64,000 bases of DNA from positions 1,116,001 to 1,180,000 of the forward strand of contig NZ_JAEQMU010000001.1 of NCBI RefSeq assembly GCF_017908035.1, read 5' to 3'. The notes beneath the pieces are model-generated. The model did not search any database and was not told the origin of the DNA. It saw only the letters and a list, made by a program, of their open reading frames with translations. The position numbers were made by a program, and so were the translations under genes. Below are positions 1 to 7,347 of this stretch, one piece after another (position 1 is the stretch's first letter; each line of letters opens with the position of its first letter). This DNA is from Sphingobacterium tabacisoli. Lineage in GTDB: Bacteria; Bacteroidota; Bacteroidia; Sphingobacteriales; Sphingobacteriaceae.

Positions 1-1069
1 TTAATATCTCCACGCTTTCTATATCTCCGGGATTAAACGCGTTCAATGGGTTGATCCCGCCATTGAGGATGACGCCTATATTGTTAGTGCCTACCTGATT
101 ACCGATCGGTACACCGTCCACAACGTATAGGGGCTGATTGCCATCCACCCCACTATTTCCAATGGTACGCAGACTATTGCGACCGCGGATCTCGATACGA
201 TAGCCACTGCCGGGCACTCCATTGTTTTGAGCGATATTCACGCCTGCCACCCTTCCCTGTACAGCGGAGAATACATTATTTATAGGTTGCCCTTCGATGT
301 CTTTGGCTGTTACGCGAGCGATACTTCCGGTCCGCTCTCGGTCCCGCACGGCATAGTACCCCGTGTTTACCAATACTTCTTCAACTTCGGAAGAAGCCAC
401 CTGTAGCATGATATTTCCAAGATCGGCACGAGCATCTATCTGACGCGTTACGTATCCGACATAGCTTACCTCCAGTTTGTATCCCATTGACACGTTTTTT
501 AGCGTGAAGTAGCCATTTTGATCACTGATGGTGTGCAGCTGCGTATGCTTGCCTGTCGCCGTAGTAACGCGGATGGCAGCGCCTGACAACGGTTCTGCTT
601 TTGGGTTGACTATACGGCCCGTCACCTCTATTGCATCTAACGCGCCAGCGTTGAATTCCTTGTTTTCAGGTGCGTCTTTTTTGATGTTTTGGCGATCTAT
701 GACAATAAATCTATCCTTATCATTAAGGGAATAGGTGAACCCGGTCAGCCTCTCCAACTCCGACAGGAGCTGTCGTACATCCACTCCCGTCCTTTGGATA
801 GAGATGATACGGGATGTATTCACCTCGGGCTTTACAATAATCCCATAATCCGTCTGTCCGCGCAGATCGGCTAAAACTTTTTTTAACGGCGCATTAACCC
901 TGTTTATAGAAACGGTCTGTGCACTTCCTTCTGATGCCAGCCCCAAACTCAACGCCGTACAGAGTAAAATTGCGGTAAAACTTAATCGCATAATAAGCCT
1001 TTTTCTAACTACTGAGGGTTTACGAAGCAGGCCATATTCATGAGTACAATACCCATAGAAATGTTTCAT
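1..1069 (-). CDS. SusC/RagA-type TonB-dependent receptor, N-terminal part (3' end outside window)
   Basis: This is the N-terminal 356 residues of an outer-membrane nutrient receptor that would work with a SusD lipoprotein. The reverse strand stays open from an ATG at 1069 to the window edge. A hydrophobic signal segment ends near an SAQ cleavage-type motif. It is followed by an STN secretin/TonB short domain (about residues 55-120), a carboxypeptidase-regulatory-like beta domain (about 145-230), and a plug domain with the typical VVDGVP motif and a GDIES motif at the edge. A second in-frame ATG at 991 lies just before the signal sequence and could be the true start. FecR and an ECF sigma gene lie upstream on the same strand, the usual trans-envelope signalling arrangement. 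The substrate cannot be inferred. Confidence 0.9.
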   Translation of the reverse strand, partial: MKHFYGYCTHEYGLLRKPSVVRKRLIMRLSFTAILLCTALSLGLASEGSAQTVSINRVNAPLKKVLADLRGQTDYGIIVKPEVNTSRIISIQRTGVDVRQLLSELERLTGFTYSLNDKDRFIVIDRQNIKKDAPENKEFNAGALDAIEVTGRIVNPKAEPLSGAAIRVTTATGKHTQLHTISDQNGYFTLKNVSMGYKLEVSYVGYVTRQIDARADLGNIMLQVASSEVEEVLVNTGYYAVRDRERTGSIARVTAKDIEGQPINNVFSAVQGRVAGVNIAQNNGVPGSGYRIEIRGRNSLRTIGNSGVDGNQPLYVVDGVPIGNQVGTNNIGVILNGGINPLNAFNPGDIESVEIL

Positions 1070-1231
1070 AATATTTGGTAAATCAAGACGACAGACAATA
1101 GCCAAAATATGCTTATGTTTGTACGTCAGCGTTTATCTCCAGATATACCGATAAAGTATTTTCTCCGTATATCGAAGACTTAAATAGATTAGTCAATTCT
1201 TTGTTTTTGGGCGAGATAGGCGCTACGTATG

Positions 1232-1266
1232 GTGTCGACCGGGGGCAACCGGTTGACACTTTTTTA
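1232..1266 (+). terminator. Terminator-like hairpin reading on the + strand
   Basis: An 11-bp stem (1232-1242 with 1249-1259, one G-U pair) encloses a six-base loop and is followed by a T run on the + strand. The flanking genes are both on the minus strand and the minus strand has no T run after the hairpin, so it is not an obvious terminator for the FecR gene. It may end an antisense transcript coming from the susC 5' region, or act in the susC leader. Confidence 0.45.
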
Positions 1267-1296
1267 TTCACGCACGATCTCCAGTATATCAAGAAA

Positions 1297-2553
1297 CTAT
1301 CTGAATATGGTCAACCTCCTTTCTGGCCTCTGTGTTCCCTTTAGTGATTTTGTATCCTGTTTATTGATCCTATATTTTATACGGCTATCGGCACGCTGTA
1401 TAGCGGCCAACAGATCTCCCAATGATCTGTCTCTCGGAAAAGTCACCAAACTCAATGACTGCTGAAACTCTCCCTCGAACACGAGCTCTACATCATACCA
1501 ACGGCAGACCTGGGATAGAACTTCCTGCAACGACCCTTTCAACATGAAATAACCATCTTTCCAAGAGGTGTACTGCTCCGTATCTACGTCTTTTAGCTGT
1601 CCCGAACTGCCATCTGTGGAAAACTGCTGCCCCGGAGATAAATCGACAATCTTACCTTTAGTCTTAGTGGGTTCAACCTGCACCGCACCTTCTAGCAAAG
1701 TAGTCTTTGTGGCTGTCTCGTCTTTATACGCCGCGATGTTAAACTGTGTGCCCAATACCTTCACCATTTGCTTCTCTGTTTTCACCATAAATGAGCGATG
1801 GATATTTCCCCTGCTCTCCGATGACTTTACGACAGCCTTAGTCACCGCAAAAAAGGCTTCCCCCTCCAACTCGACCAAGCGCTCTTTTCCAACAAAACGA
1901 GATGGATAATGGAGCTTAGATCCACCATTGAGCCATACCTGGGTGCCATCTGGCAGCTGCGTCTGGTAAGTCGTACCAAGGGGCGTCGTGAGCGTGAGCA
2001 TCTGGATAGGCGATGAATCGCTATCTGATCCTAAATCTGCAATATGAGATGAGCTATCGCTGTACAGGATTTTATTTTGGTAAATGATTATCCCTTTCTT
2101 ATCCGCATTCAGCCTCATGACCGAGCCATCGGCCAAGGTCAATGTAGCCCCATGCTGTGAAGGTAATATGGTATCGGCCGCAATGATCGCGGCGGAGTCA
2201 CTAGGCGACAATAGTCGGGCACCAAGCCAGGTTCCTATGGCAATAGCCAGAACTGCCGCCGCATAAGGCAACCATCGTTTGATAATATATGTGTTTTTCT
2301 TTGGTAGTGGGATACGACGCATTAGCCGTTCCTTGATCCGTTTTTCCCGCGCGGCGCCTACATTCGTGTTCCAAAGATCATTATACAGCTCTAGTTCCTC
2401 TTGCAGTGAATTTCCTTCTTTGAGATCCGACAAATACTTTTCACGAGTCGGGTCAGCATCCAACCATTCTTTGAGGTGTTCTTTTTCGACTTCAGAGAGT
2501 TCGTCTCGAAGATACTTCTGAATCAATACAGCATAATACGATACTTTTTCCAT
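1297..2553 (-). CDS. FecR-family anti-sigma factor
   Basis: A 418-residue single-pass inner-membrane anti-sigma regulator. The N-terminal cytoplasmic part (residues 1-88) would bind the ECF sigma factor. A transmembrane helix lies at about 92-113. The periplasmic FecR domain holds the family motifs LPDGTQVWLNGGS, LEGEAFF and KVLGTQFNI (about 195-300). A C-terminal DUF4974-like domain (about 335-418) would contact the STN domain of the partner receptor. It lies between its sigma gene (start at 3253) and the susC gene (start at 1069). The C-terminal tail after YRINK is longer than in the other FecR proteins of this window, but the frame is intact. Confidence 0.95.
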   Translation of the reverse strand: MEKVSYYAVLIQKYLRDELSEVEKEHLKEWLDADPTREKYLSDLKEGNSLQEELELYNDLWNTNVGAAREKRIKERLMRRIPLPKKNTYIIKRWLPYAAAVLAIAIGTWLGARLLSPSDSAAIIAADTILPSQHGATLTLADGSVMRLNADKKGIIIYQNKILYSDSSSHIADLGSDSDSSPIQMLTLTTPLGTTYQTQLPDGTQVWLNGGSKLHYPSRFVGKERLVELEGEAFFAVTKAVVKSSESRGNIHRSFMVKTEKQMVKVLGTQFNIAAYKDETATKTTLLEGAVQVEPTKTKGKIVDLSPGQQFSTDGSSGQLKDVDTEQYTSWKDGYFMLKGSLQEVLSQVCRWYDVELVFEGEFQQSLSLVTFPRDRSLGDLLAAIQRADSRIKYRINKQDTKSLKGTQRPERRLTIFR

Positions 2554-2677
2554 ATAAATAGGCTATCCTTATATCGTGTATATCCTATTTTTAGCAAAAC
2601 CTTAGTAAAAAAAATACTTTTTTTTATTGGTGAAATTTCGGTCTGGTATGACCAATAAATGGGGATGAAGTTAAGGC

Positions 2678-3253
2678 TTAGGAAAAGAGGTTGAGCAAGG
2701 CCAGATAGATAAGCATATTTTTCTTTTTGAAAACGATACGCAGCGTTGACAAAGCTTTGGATTTTGCATAAAAAACATTACTGGTTGTTGTGTTTAAGGC
2801 CGTGCATATTTCTTCGGTCGTGTATCCCTCAAGATAAGACATGCGAAATATGACACCTTGCTGCCCTGGAAGACGCTCGATCTCCTGATATAATTGTTGT
2901 ATAAGCTCTGCATGTACAATCTGGGTCAGGATATCGCTATCAGGATGTTTCAGGTTTTCATCGAAGCTATGCTGGATTTCGATATTATTTGCAGGCGACG
3001 ACAAATGCTTTAGACAGGCATTCTTCGTGATTTTATAAAGATAGGCCAGCAAGTGACTTGGGTTTTCTATTCGATCTCTGACCTCCCATATCTTCAAAAA
3101 GCTATCTCCGACGATCTCTTCACTGACAGCCTCATTCTTAACTAAGCGATAAGCAAAAAATGTCAACGGTTTGATATGCTTGTGGACATAATACTCCAGT
3201 CCGCTTTGTTGTCCATCTTTGAAAGTTTGAAAATATTGGTTAGTACTTTCCAT
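2678..3253 (-). CDS. ECF RNA polymerase sigma factor (FecI-like, sigma-70 family)
   Basis: A 191-residue ECF sigma factor with a region 2 (about residues 25-95, including a SEEIVGDSFLKIWE-type core) and a region 4 helix-turn-helix (about 125-178, including a YTTEEICTALNT motif). It should direct RNA polymerase to the downstream susC genes when released by the FecR protein encoded just downstream. The last 12 residues are strongly hydrophobic, a feature shared with the three other PUL-type sigma factors here. Palindromic sequence precedes the gene (3269-3319). The ATG at 3253 fits the usual N-terminus. Confidence 0.95.
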   Translation of the reverse strand: MESTNQYFQTFKDGQQSGLEYYVHKHIKPLTFFAYRLVKNEAVSEEIVGDSFLKIWEVRDRIENPSHLLAYLYKITKNACLKHLSSPANNIEIQHSFDENLKHPDSDILTQIVHAELIQQLYQEIERLPGQQGVIFRMSYLEGYTTEEICTALNTTTSNVFYAKSKALSTLRIVFKKKNMLIYLALLNLFS

Positions 3254-3268
3254 GCATCAAACCTACAT

Positions 3269-3319
3269 AAATTCGCTTTTACACGCAATATAATTGCGCC
3301 ATAATATAAAGGCGAATTT
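3269..3319. promoter_or_regulatory. Nested palindromes upstream of the sigma gene
   Basis: AAATTCGC (3269-3276) is matched by GCGAATTT (3312-3319), and between them lies CGCAAT-ATA-ATTGCG (3284-3298). The symmetry, 16 bases from the sigma start codon, suggests an operator or a leader hairpin. No regulator can be named. Confidence 0.3.
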
Positions 3320-3512
3320 CATAGTTTGTCTCATTAGATTTTTTTTCAGAGGGAATATAGCTGCTTTTTCCGGAAATGTATTCAGATAATCCTCTGGTAG
3401 CAATAAATTCGGTTTATACTATCTGCTCTGTAAAGGAGTTCGCTATATTTAAAAGGATCAATGGGTAAACAGTGCTTTGCGAGATATGGATTATAGGGTA
3501 TTCCGCTTCTGG

Positions 3513-3610
3513 TCACAGGATGTACTGAAGTAGCTCCCAACAGTACTCAACCAGATCGAGCTGTTCTTGGAAACGAGAAAGTTGTATCCGTAAGACAGCT
3601 CCTCCTTTAT
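3513..3610 (-). pseudogene. Decayed C-terminal coding fragment, type C
   Basis: Within the 880-base gap between 3253 and 4134, the reverse strand keeps an open stretch ending in a stop at 3513-3515. It contains QLSRFQEQLDLVEYCWELLQYI. A related peptide, QLSRLQEQFDLAQNHQELLQYI, is encoded on the same strand at about 16400-16460. Neither has a start or a recognisable upstream domain. Both look like remnants of the 3' end of the same unknown gene, left behind by recombination. Confidence 0.4.
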
Positions 3611-3679
3611 CTTTGAACATATATACTACAGGTCATCTGTACGATAATAGTCTATATTGTAAAGTCTATATGAATACAT

Positions 3680-3775
3680 ATGCCACGAGCTGGCAGCACC
3701 TGGGATAAGATAGAGCCGCTGCTACTCGAATGTTTGGCTAGTAAAGGTCTGCAGGTGACTGTGTATGACTTTTAA
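3680..3775 (+). other. Possible small ORF or coding remnant (31 codons)
   Basis: An ATG-started frame encodes PRAGSTWDKIEPLLLECLAS and a short tail, then stops 18 bases before repeat copy 1. Its composition is protein-like, but no family is recognised and no ribosome-binding context is convincing. The rest of 3254-3792 shows nothing beyond this and the fragment at 3513-3610. Confidence 0.2.
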
Positions 3776-3792
3776 GAAAATATGATCCAAAT

Positions 3793-3929
3793 GTAACCTT
3801 TTTGTTAACTGAGTGATTGTACATACATACTATCGGCATAGGAATTGTCGTTATATCAGTATTCATAATTTAGGTTAATAATTGGTTAGTTAAAAATCCC
3901 TGAAGTTCCCCGCTCCAGGGATTTTTTTT
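3793..3929 (+). repeat. TATCGGCAT element, copy 1 (putative sRNA gene / terminator module)
   Basis: A full-length copy of the dispersed intergenic element. It has a GTAACC block, a TTTTTG box, the ACTATCGGCAT core with a short CGGCA/TGTCG inverted repeat, the conserved A/T-rich segment including GGTTAGTTAAAAAT, and a hairpin with arms ATCCCTG/CAGGGAT followed by eight T. Four extra bases (a repeated ACAT) separate the TTG box from the core. It lies downstream of the lipoprotein gene at 4134, which is on the opposite strand. Bases 3930-4133 hold nothing recognisable. Confidence 0.8.
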
Positions 3930-4133
3930 ATCAGTTTAGAAAGTTACTTCTCTAACAATACTTCAAACCGCTCTGTAGTCGGAGGAAGACAAGACTACGC
4001 ATCACAAGCTTGGTATTGCACTGTCCCGCGGATCATTGGCCGTTATTTCAGCTATAAAAGAATTAATACCGAACGAAAGCTAATTTCGTTAAACATGACT
4101 TCCACGATGTCAGATAGACAACAATGTCATCAG

Positions 4134-4808
4134 TTACTGCGGTACATGATAGCCCATCACAATGCAGTCATGCAGTGCTTTTTCAGTAATGATATCAATC
4201 GCCAAGTTGACATTATCCCCTACAGGATCGAGGGATAGAAAATAGCGGAGATCCCCTTTCTTCCAAAATAAGCGTTGCGGGTAGTCCAACACCTCCGAAT
4301 TAAACTCATTCTTATATACTTTAGCAGTACCGGGAAATGCTTCCAAAATAGTGGTCTGCACTCTCTTGTTTAGCGTTTCGACCAAGACATCCTGCACCTG
4401 GATGCTATCAGGCTTTCCCAATGTCTTCACAAAGGTTTTAAAATACTCAGCTACATTTTTTTCGGGCGCTTTTAAGGAAACAAAAGCGATGCTGTTGTCG
4501 TATGAGATGACTTTCGCGCCATAAAGTGCATTTATTTCCAGCCCATCAAATCTAAGCTGATCTGCCTCTTTCTCATCAAAGCTATAGTTCCTTACGACCT
4601 CGCCATTGTCCACCAGATGGAATTGGCTGTCCCCCACCTCATAGTGTCCTTTTTGATCACTCGTCCGACTGGCAGCAGCCTCAATATCTTTTGTTTCTGG
4701 CCTACCGATGATCTCAGCCAGGTCTACGCCCGCATTTTTTCCGTCGGACGAACAGCCCACGAAAATTGCAATGATCACTGAAAACAACAACTTAATTCTA
4801 ATATGCAT
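4134..4808 (-). CDS. Putative lipoprotein of unknown function
   Basis: A 224-residue protein with a hydrophobic signal and a lipobox ending in VGCSS (Cys19), so it is predicted to be a membrane-anchored lipoprotein. The mature part is acidic and soluble, with alternating beta-type segments. I recognise no family. It lies between repeat copy 1 and an XRE regulator gene 38 bases upstream, on the same strand, so the two could be cotranscribed. The ATG at 4808 directly precedes the signal peptide. Confidence 0.75.
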   Translation of the reverse strand: MHIRIKLLFSVIIAIFVGCSSDGKNAGVDLAEIIGRPETKDIEAAASRTSDQKGHYEVGDSQFHLVDNGEVVRNYSFDEKEADQLRFDGLEINALYGAKVISYDNSIAFVSLKAPEKNVAEYFKTFVKTLGKPDSIQVQDVLVETLNKRVQTTILEAFPGTAKVYKNEFNSEVLDYPQRLFWKKGDLRYFLSLDPVGDNVNLAIDIITEKALHDCIVMGYHVPQ

Positions 4809-4846
4809 AACGTTGTGCTAAATTCCTGAAATTATTAACCGCTATC

Positions 4847-5128
4847 TTATAACAAATCTAAATCTTGCAGTTTACGTCCAAAAATATCGTCGGCTGCAAG
4901 TTTTAAGAAATCATCTTGCAAATTTAATACGCGAAGTACATTAAAATATGCACCCATCGCAACACTCGGATCACCTTTTTCTACAAAAAAAAATGTCGAT
5001 CGGGCAATATCCGCCCGTTCTGCTACTTCTACAGCAGTGAGTTTACGTCGTTTACGAGCTAATTTGATATTCTCTCCCATTTGCTCCATTAAAACCTGAA
5101 ACTTAGGCAATACAACCTGCTTCTTCAT
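4847..5128 (-). CDS. XRE/HipB-like helix-turn-helix regulator (orphan)
   Basis: A 93-residue DNA-binding protein starting MKKQVVLPKFQ. The helix-turn-helix covers about residues 18-70 (LARKRRKLTAVEVAERADIA and following), and it ends FGRKLQDLDLL. Its length and sequence match the small HipB-type antitoxin/regulators that precede hipA kinase genes in Bacteroidota. No hipA follows: the next gene is an unrelated lipoprotein. A longer frame starts with TTG at 5149, but the ATG at 5128 matches the family start. It may be a remnant of a toxin-antitoxin pair or a stand-alone repressor. Confidence 0.85.
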   Translation of the reverse strand: MKKQVVLPKFQVLMEQMGENIKLARKRRKLTAVEVAERADIARSTFFFVEKGDPSVAMGAYFNVLRVLNLQDDFLKLAADDIFGRKLQDLDLL

Positions 5129-5186
5129 TACAAATGTCTGATAATTCAAACAAAAACAAACAATATGTACGAAATATCAAACAAAT

Positions 5187-5276
5187 AAGGATTGTCGTCA
5201 TATCAGTACTCATAATTTAGGATAATAATTGGTTAGTTAAAACTCCCTGAAGCTCCCCGCTTCAGGGAGTTTTTTG
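5187..5276 (+). repeat. TATCGGCAT element, copy 2 (5'-truncated)
   Basis: Homology begins at AAGGATTGTCG, inside the core, so the 5' promoter-like block is missing and replaced by the upstream region of the HipB-like gene. The A/T segment and the hairpin (ACTCCCTGAAG / CTTCAGGGAGT, a perfect stem) with T tract are intact. Confidence 0.75.
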
Positions 5277-5392
5277 TATGCTGTCCCTTCTTAACCAAGT
5301 GCCTGCAACTCTCCTATTGGAATAATGCAAGAGATTCTCTACTTTGCCTGCTACAAACCATATGTATATATAGGAAAGGATTTTAAATAGAA
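5277..5392 (+). repeat. Block B, diverged copy
   Basis: This stretch after copy 2 is clearly related to the blocks at 8828-8984 and 13594-13750. It shares GCAACTCTCCTATTGGAATA and the neighbouring GCAAGAGATTCTCTACTTTG, but drifts at its 3' end. No coding content is evident. Confidence 0.65.
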
Positions 5393-5446
5393 TTAATTGG
5401 GACTATTCGTTTTATACTTTATAGAGAGCTTTATGACAAACGTACG
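5393..5446 (-). pseudogene. Orphan 3' tail of a paralogue of the lipoprotein gene at 9084
   Basis: Reverse-strand codons ending at the stop in 5393-5395 read VIKLSIKYKTNSPN. The intact lipoprotein encoded at 9084-9428 ends VIKPAMKYRTNSPNPN. The rest of the paralogue is missing and a different gene ends immediately beside it (5448). Element, block B and this tail follow one another in the same order as at 8695-9130, which points to replacement of the gene body. Confidence 0.6.
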
Positions 5447-5447
5447 G

Positions 5448-6134
5448 CTATTGCTTAGTTCTATGTTTTGACATCTTGACATCGGTACGCGGTTTCCTCC
5501 TTAGCGGTTCAATGATTACCTCTCCTATTTCTTGGATATCCTCCTCGAGTTTTACGTTTATATTTTCATTATTCAAAAGGTTGTGGTTAATATTCACCCT
5601 TTTATATCCGATATAAACAATCAACAAGGGCAAAGATTTCAGATTATAGATACTTGGAAATTTGAAAATAAATCTTCCTTCCTTGTCTGTCTTAAACAAT
5701 TCATTGGTCAGTAGATTTCTAATCGCAACCTCGGCCAAAGGTCGGCCTGATTGATCTGTTACGACACCCTGAATAGTAATACTGTCCCTTAAATTCTGTT
5801 GATGCTGTAAATGGACGCCTGTAGTATCGATAACGTGGCTCTCGGCTGCTAGGGATTGGGTAAACAATAATCCCGACAAAGCTAATCCGAAACCAAATCT
5901 GGATAACTGTTGTGTATTTAAAAATAGGAGCTTGTAATCGGGAGCAGACTGGGTTCGTGATATGCGACCGCATACTTTGGTACTTGATTCCTGCACGTAG
6001 CTGATAATGTCTTCGGTCTTCCAGTCTGTAAAATCGATTACTTCGAGATTGCAGGTTGAGCAAAACTTACCATCGGCAGTTGGCGACATGCCGTCCCAAG
6101 GCTCATTACATTTTTTCGGAATTTTAATGGACAT
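5448..6134 (-). CDS. Carboxypeptidase-regulatory-like domain protein with N-terminal Cys motif
   Basis: A 228-residue protein. The N-terminal 55 residues carry a Cys pattern (KCNEPW, FCSTC, VCGR) typical of small Bacteroidota proteins that probably bind metal. A hydrophobic segment at about 78-96 (FGFGLALSGLLFTQSLAA) is likely an internal membrane segment. After it comes a carboxypeptidase D regulatory-like beta-sandwich (about 118-195; IQGVVTDQSGRPLAEVAIRN). The C-terminus is basic. The role is unknown, possibly a membrane-tethered scaffold. Its 3' end abuts the gene-tail remnant at 5393-5446. Confidence 0.8.
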   Translation of the reverse strand: MSIKIPKKCNEPWDGMSPTADGKFCSTCNLEVIDFTDWKTEDIISYVQESSTKVCGRISRTQSAPDYKLLFLNTQQLSRFGFGLALSGLLFTQSLAAESHVIDTTGVHLQHQQNLRDSITIQGVVTDQSGRPLAEVAIRNLLTNELFKTDKEGRFIFKFPSIYNLKSLPLLIVYIGYKRVNINHNLLNNENINVKLEEDIQEIGEVIIEPLRRKPRTDVKMSKHRTKQ

Positions 6135-6286
6135 AATTCATATATAATTTACAATATACTATATTTTCCTTCTTTTCGGACAATGATCTCCATGTTCATT
6201 TTTTTATGATGATGACAATAGAGCATACTCTGGACATGAGAATTGTCTTTATATTATTTTGACCGCTAAATTTGTCTTGTTATATA

Positions 6287-6766
6287 TTATTCGTAGACGA
6301 TAAAGGTATAGGTATCTGAGCCTCTCTTCTGAAATCCCGCAAAAGAGTGAATCTTATTGTCTTTCATCAGAATATATTGATTTATGGTGTGTTTGGGGCT
6401 AATTTTGTACAGTTGTAGGTGCTGTATATTATCTAGGTATTGAAATTTCATCTTTTCTTGATCAACAAATGATTCATAAGCGGACAGGATATAATCGTTA
6501 TGCTGAATATCGTGTTTCAATAACATGAAATGCTCTCCCTCACCGTTTACAGGGTTACGGAAGGATTCAATTGTAGCAACAGCACTATTGTAACCTATAC
6601 TATCGGAATAGATAATATATTCTTTGACAATATCTGCGGGATTGATTGTTAAATTATATAATTTACTATAGAATGTTCTAATCTGGTCACTCGGGACTTT
6701 ACCTTGCCCGTGGGCGGTCAAAAACAGGACTGTGGTCATTAACAAGGAGAAAAGTTTTTTATTCAT
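6287..6766 (-). CDS. Secreted protein of unknown function
   Basis: A 159-residue protein starting at the ATG that opens a clean signal peptide (MNKKLFSLLMTTVLFLTAHG). A longer frame begins with TTG at 6790 and is less likely. The mature part is small, rich in aromatic and charged residues, and belongs to no family I recognise. It is monocistronic, with 152 bases to the next gene downstream on the same strand. Confidence 0.65.
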   Translation of the reverse strand: MNKKLFSLLMTTVLFLTAHGQGKVPSDQIRTFYSKLYNLTINPADIVKEYIIYSDSIGYNSAVATIESFRNPVNGEGEHFMLLKHDIQHNDYILSAYESFVDQEKMKFQYLDNIQHLQLYKISPKHTINQYILMKDNKIHSFAGFQKRGSDTYTFIVYE

Positions 6767-6929
6767 AATATCATTATCTATTAATTGCAATCCCTCTCTC
6801 TTGCTGCCGCATTACCCTGAGTTGTATTTGGGAAAATTTCTCGTCTATACTTTTATACGTTGATGTGCCTATTGTAATCGTGTCCTTACAGCATTTGCTC
6901 ATACCTAGATTAAATCACTCATGTATGAG

Positions 6930-7142
6930 CTAATAAGGTCGTGGCTTTCTTTTAAAAATTCCATGATGGGAGATCAAACGCAAGAGGATGACCGTTTCGT
7001 ATATAAGTCCAGTTTTAATTAAAAATCTTCCGGTCTCTTGATTATAATGGGTGATAAACAGGAATAGTCCTATCATTAATGCTGCTATTCCGATGAATAA
7101 CTGAATCAGTAACCATTGTTCTTTGTTGATAGTTGGTCTCAT
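6930..7142 (-). CDS. Small two-helix membrane protein
   Basis: A 70-residue protein with two predicted transmembrane helices (about residues 10-30 and 40-60) and a basic C-terminus (FKRKPRPY). The ATG at 7142 is preferred; a TTG-started extension reaches 7175. No family is recognised. It starts 37 bases from repeat copy 3. Confidence 0.55.
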   Translation of the reverse strand: MRPTINKEQWLLIQLFIGIAALMIGLFLFITHYNQETGRFLIKTGLIYETVILLRLISHHGIFKRKPRPY

Positions 7143-7179
7143 TCCATAAATATAAAAAAAAATAATTGTAAGCAAATTA

Positions 7180-7311
7180 TAACCTTTATGTTAATTGATT
7201 GAATGCATATACTATCGGCATAGGAATTGACGTTATATCAGTATTCATAATTTAGGTTAATAATTGGTTAGTTAAAACTCCCTGAAGTTCCCCGCTCCAG
7301 GGAGTTTTTTT
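7180..7311 (+). repeat. TATCGGCAT element, copy 3
   Basis: A full-length copy. The upstream block reads AACCTTTATG, then exactly 19 bases to TACTATCG. The core inverted repeat is weakened (CGGCA/TGACG). The hairpin uses the C-G version of the stem (ACTCCCTG/CAGGGAGT) and ends in seven T. It lies 37 bases beyond the 3' end of the convergent Fic gene, so the hairpin would also serve as its terminator. The bases between (7312-7335) resemble those after copy 7. Confidence 0.8.
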
Positions 7312-7347
7312 GTGATTTCGCTTCTGATTGTATGATGTATCCCTTAA

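Noticed and set aside
1119..1148. A + strand promoter for an antisense RNA ahead of the hairpin at 1232
   Set aside because: The best TTG / TA pair has 22-base spacing and a poor -7 box.
3793..3929. The element as a MITE or insertion sequence end
   Set aside because: No terminal inverted repeats at the copy ends and no target-site duplication were seen; left open only as an alternative.
5149..5149. TTG start for the HipB-like gene
   Set aside because: The ATG at 5128 matches the family N-terminus; several other TTG/GTG-extended frames (6790, 7175, 10333, 31367, 45548, 49471) were trimmed to ATG for the same reason.
5719..6063. A 114-residue minus-strand frame inside the gene at 5448
   Set aside because: It is an out-of-frame shadow with no signal, motif or start context; the 228-residue frame has recognised domains.
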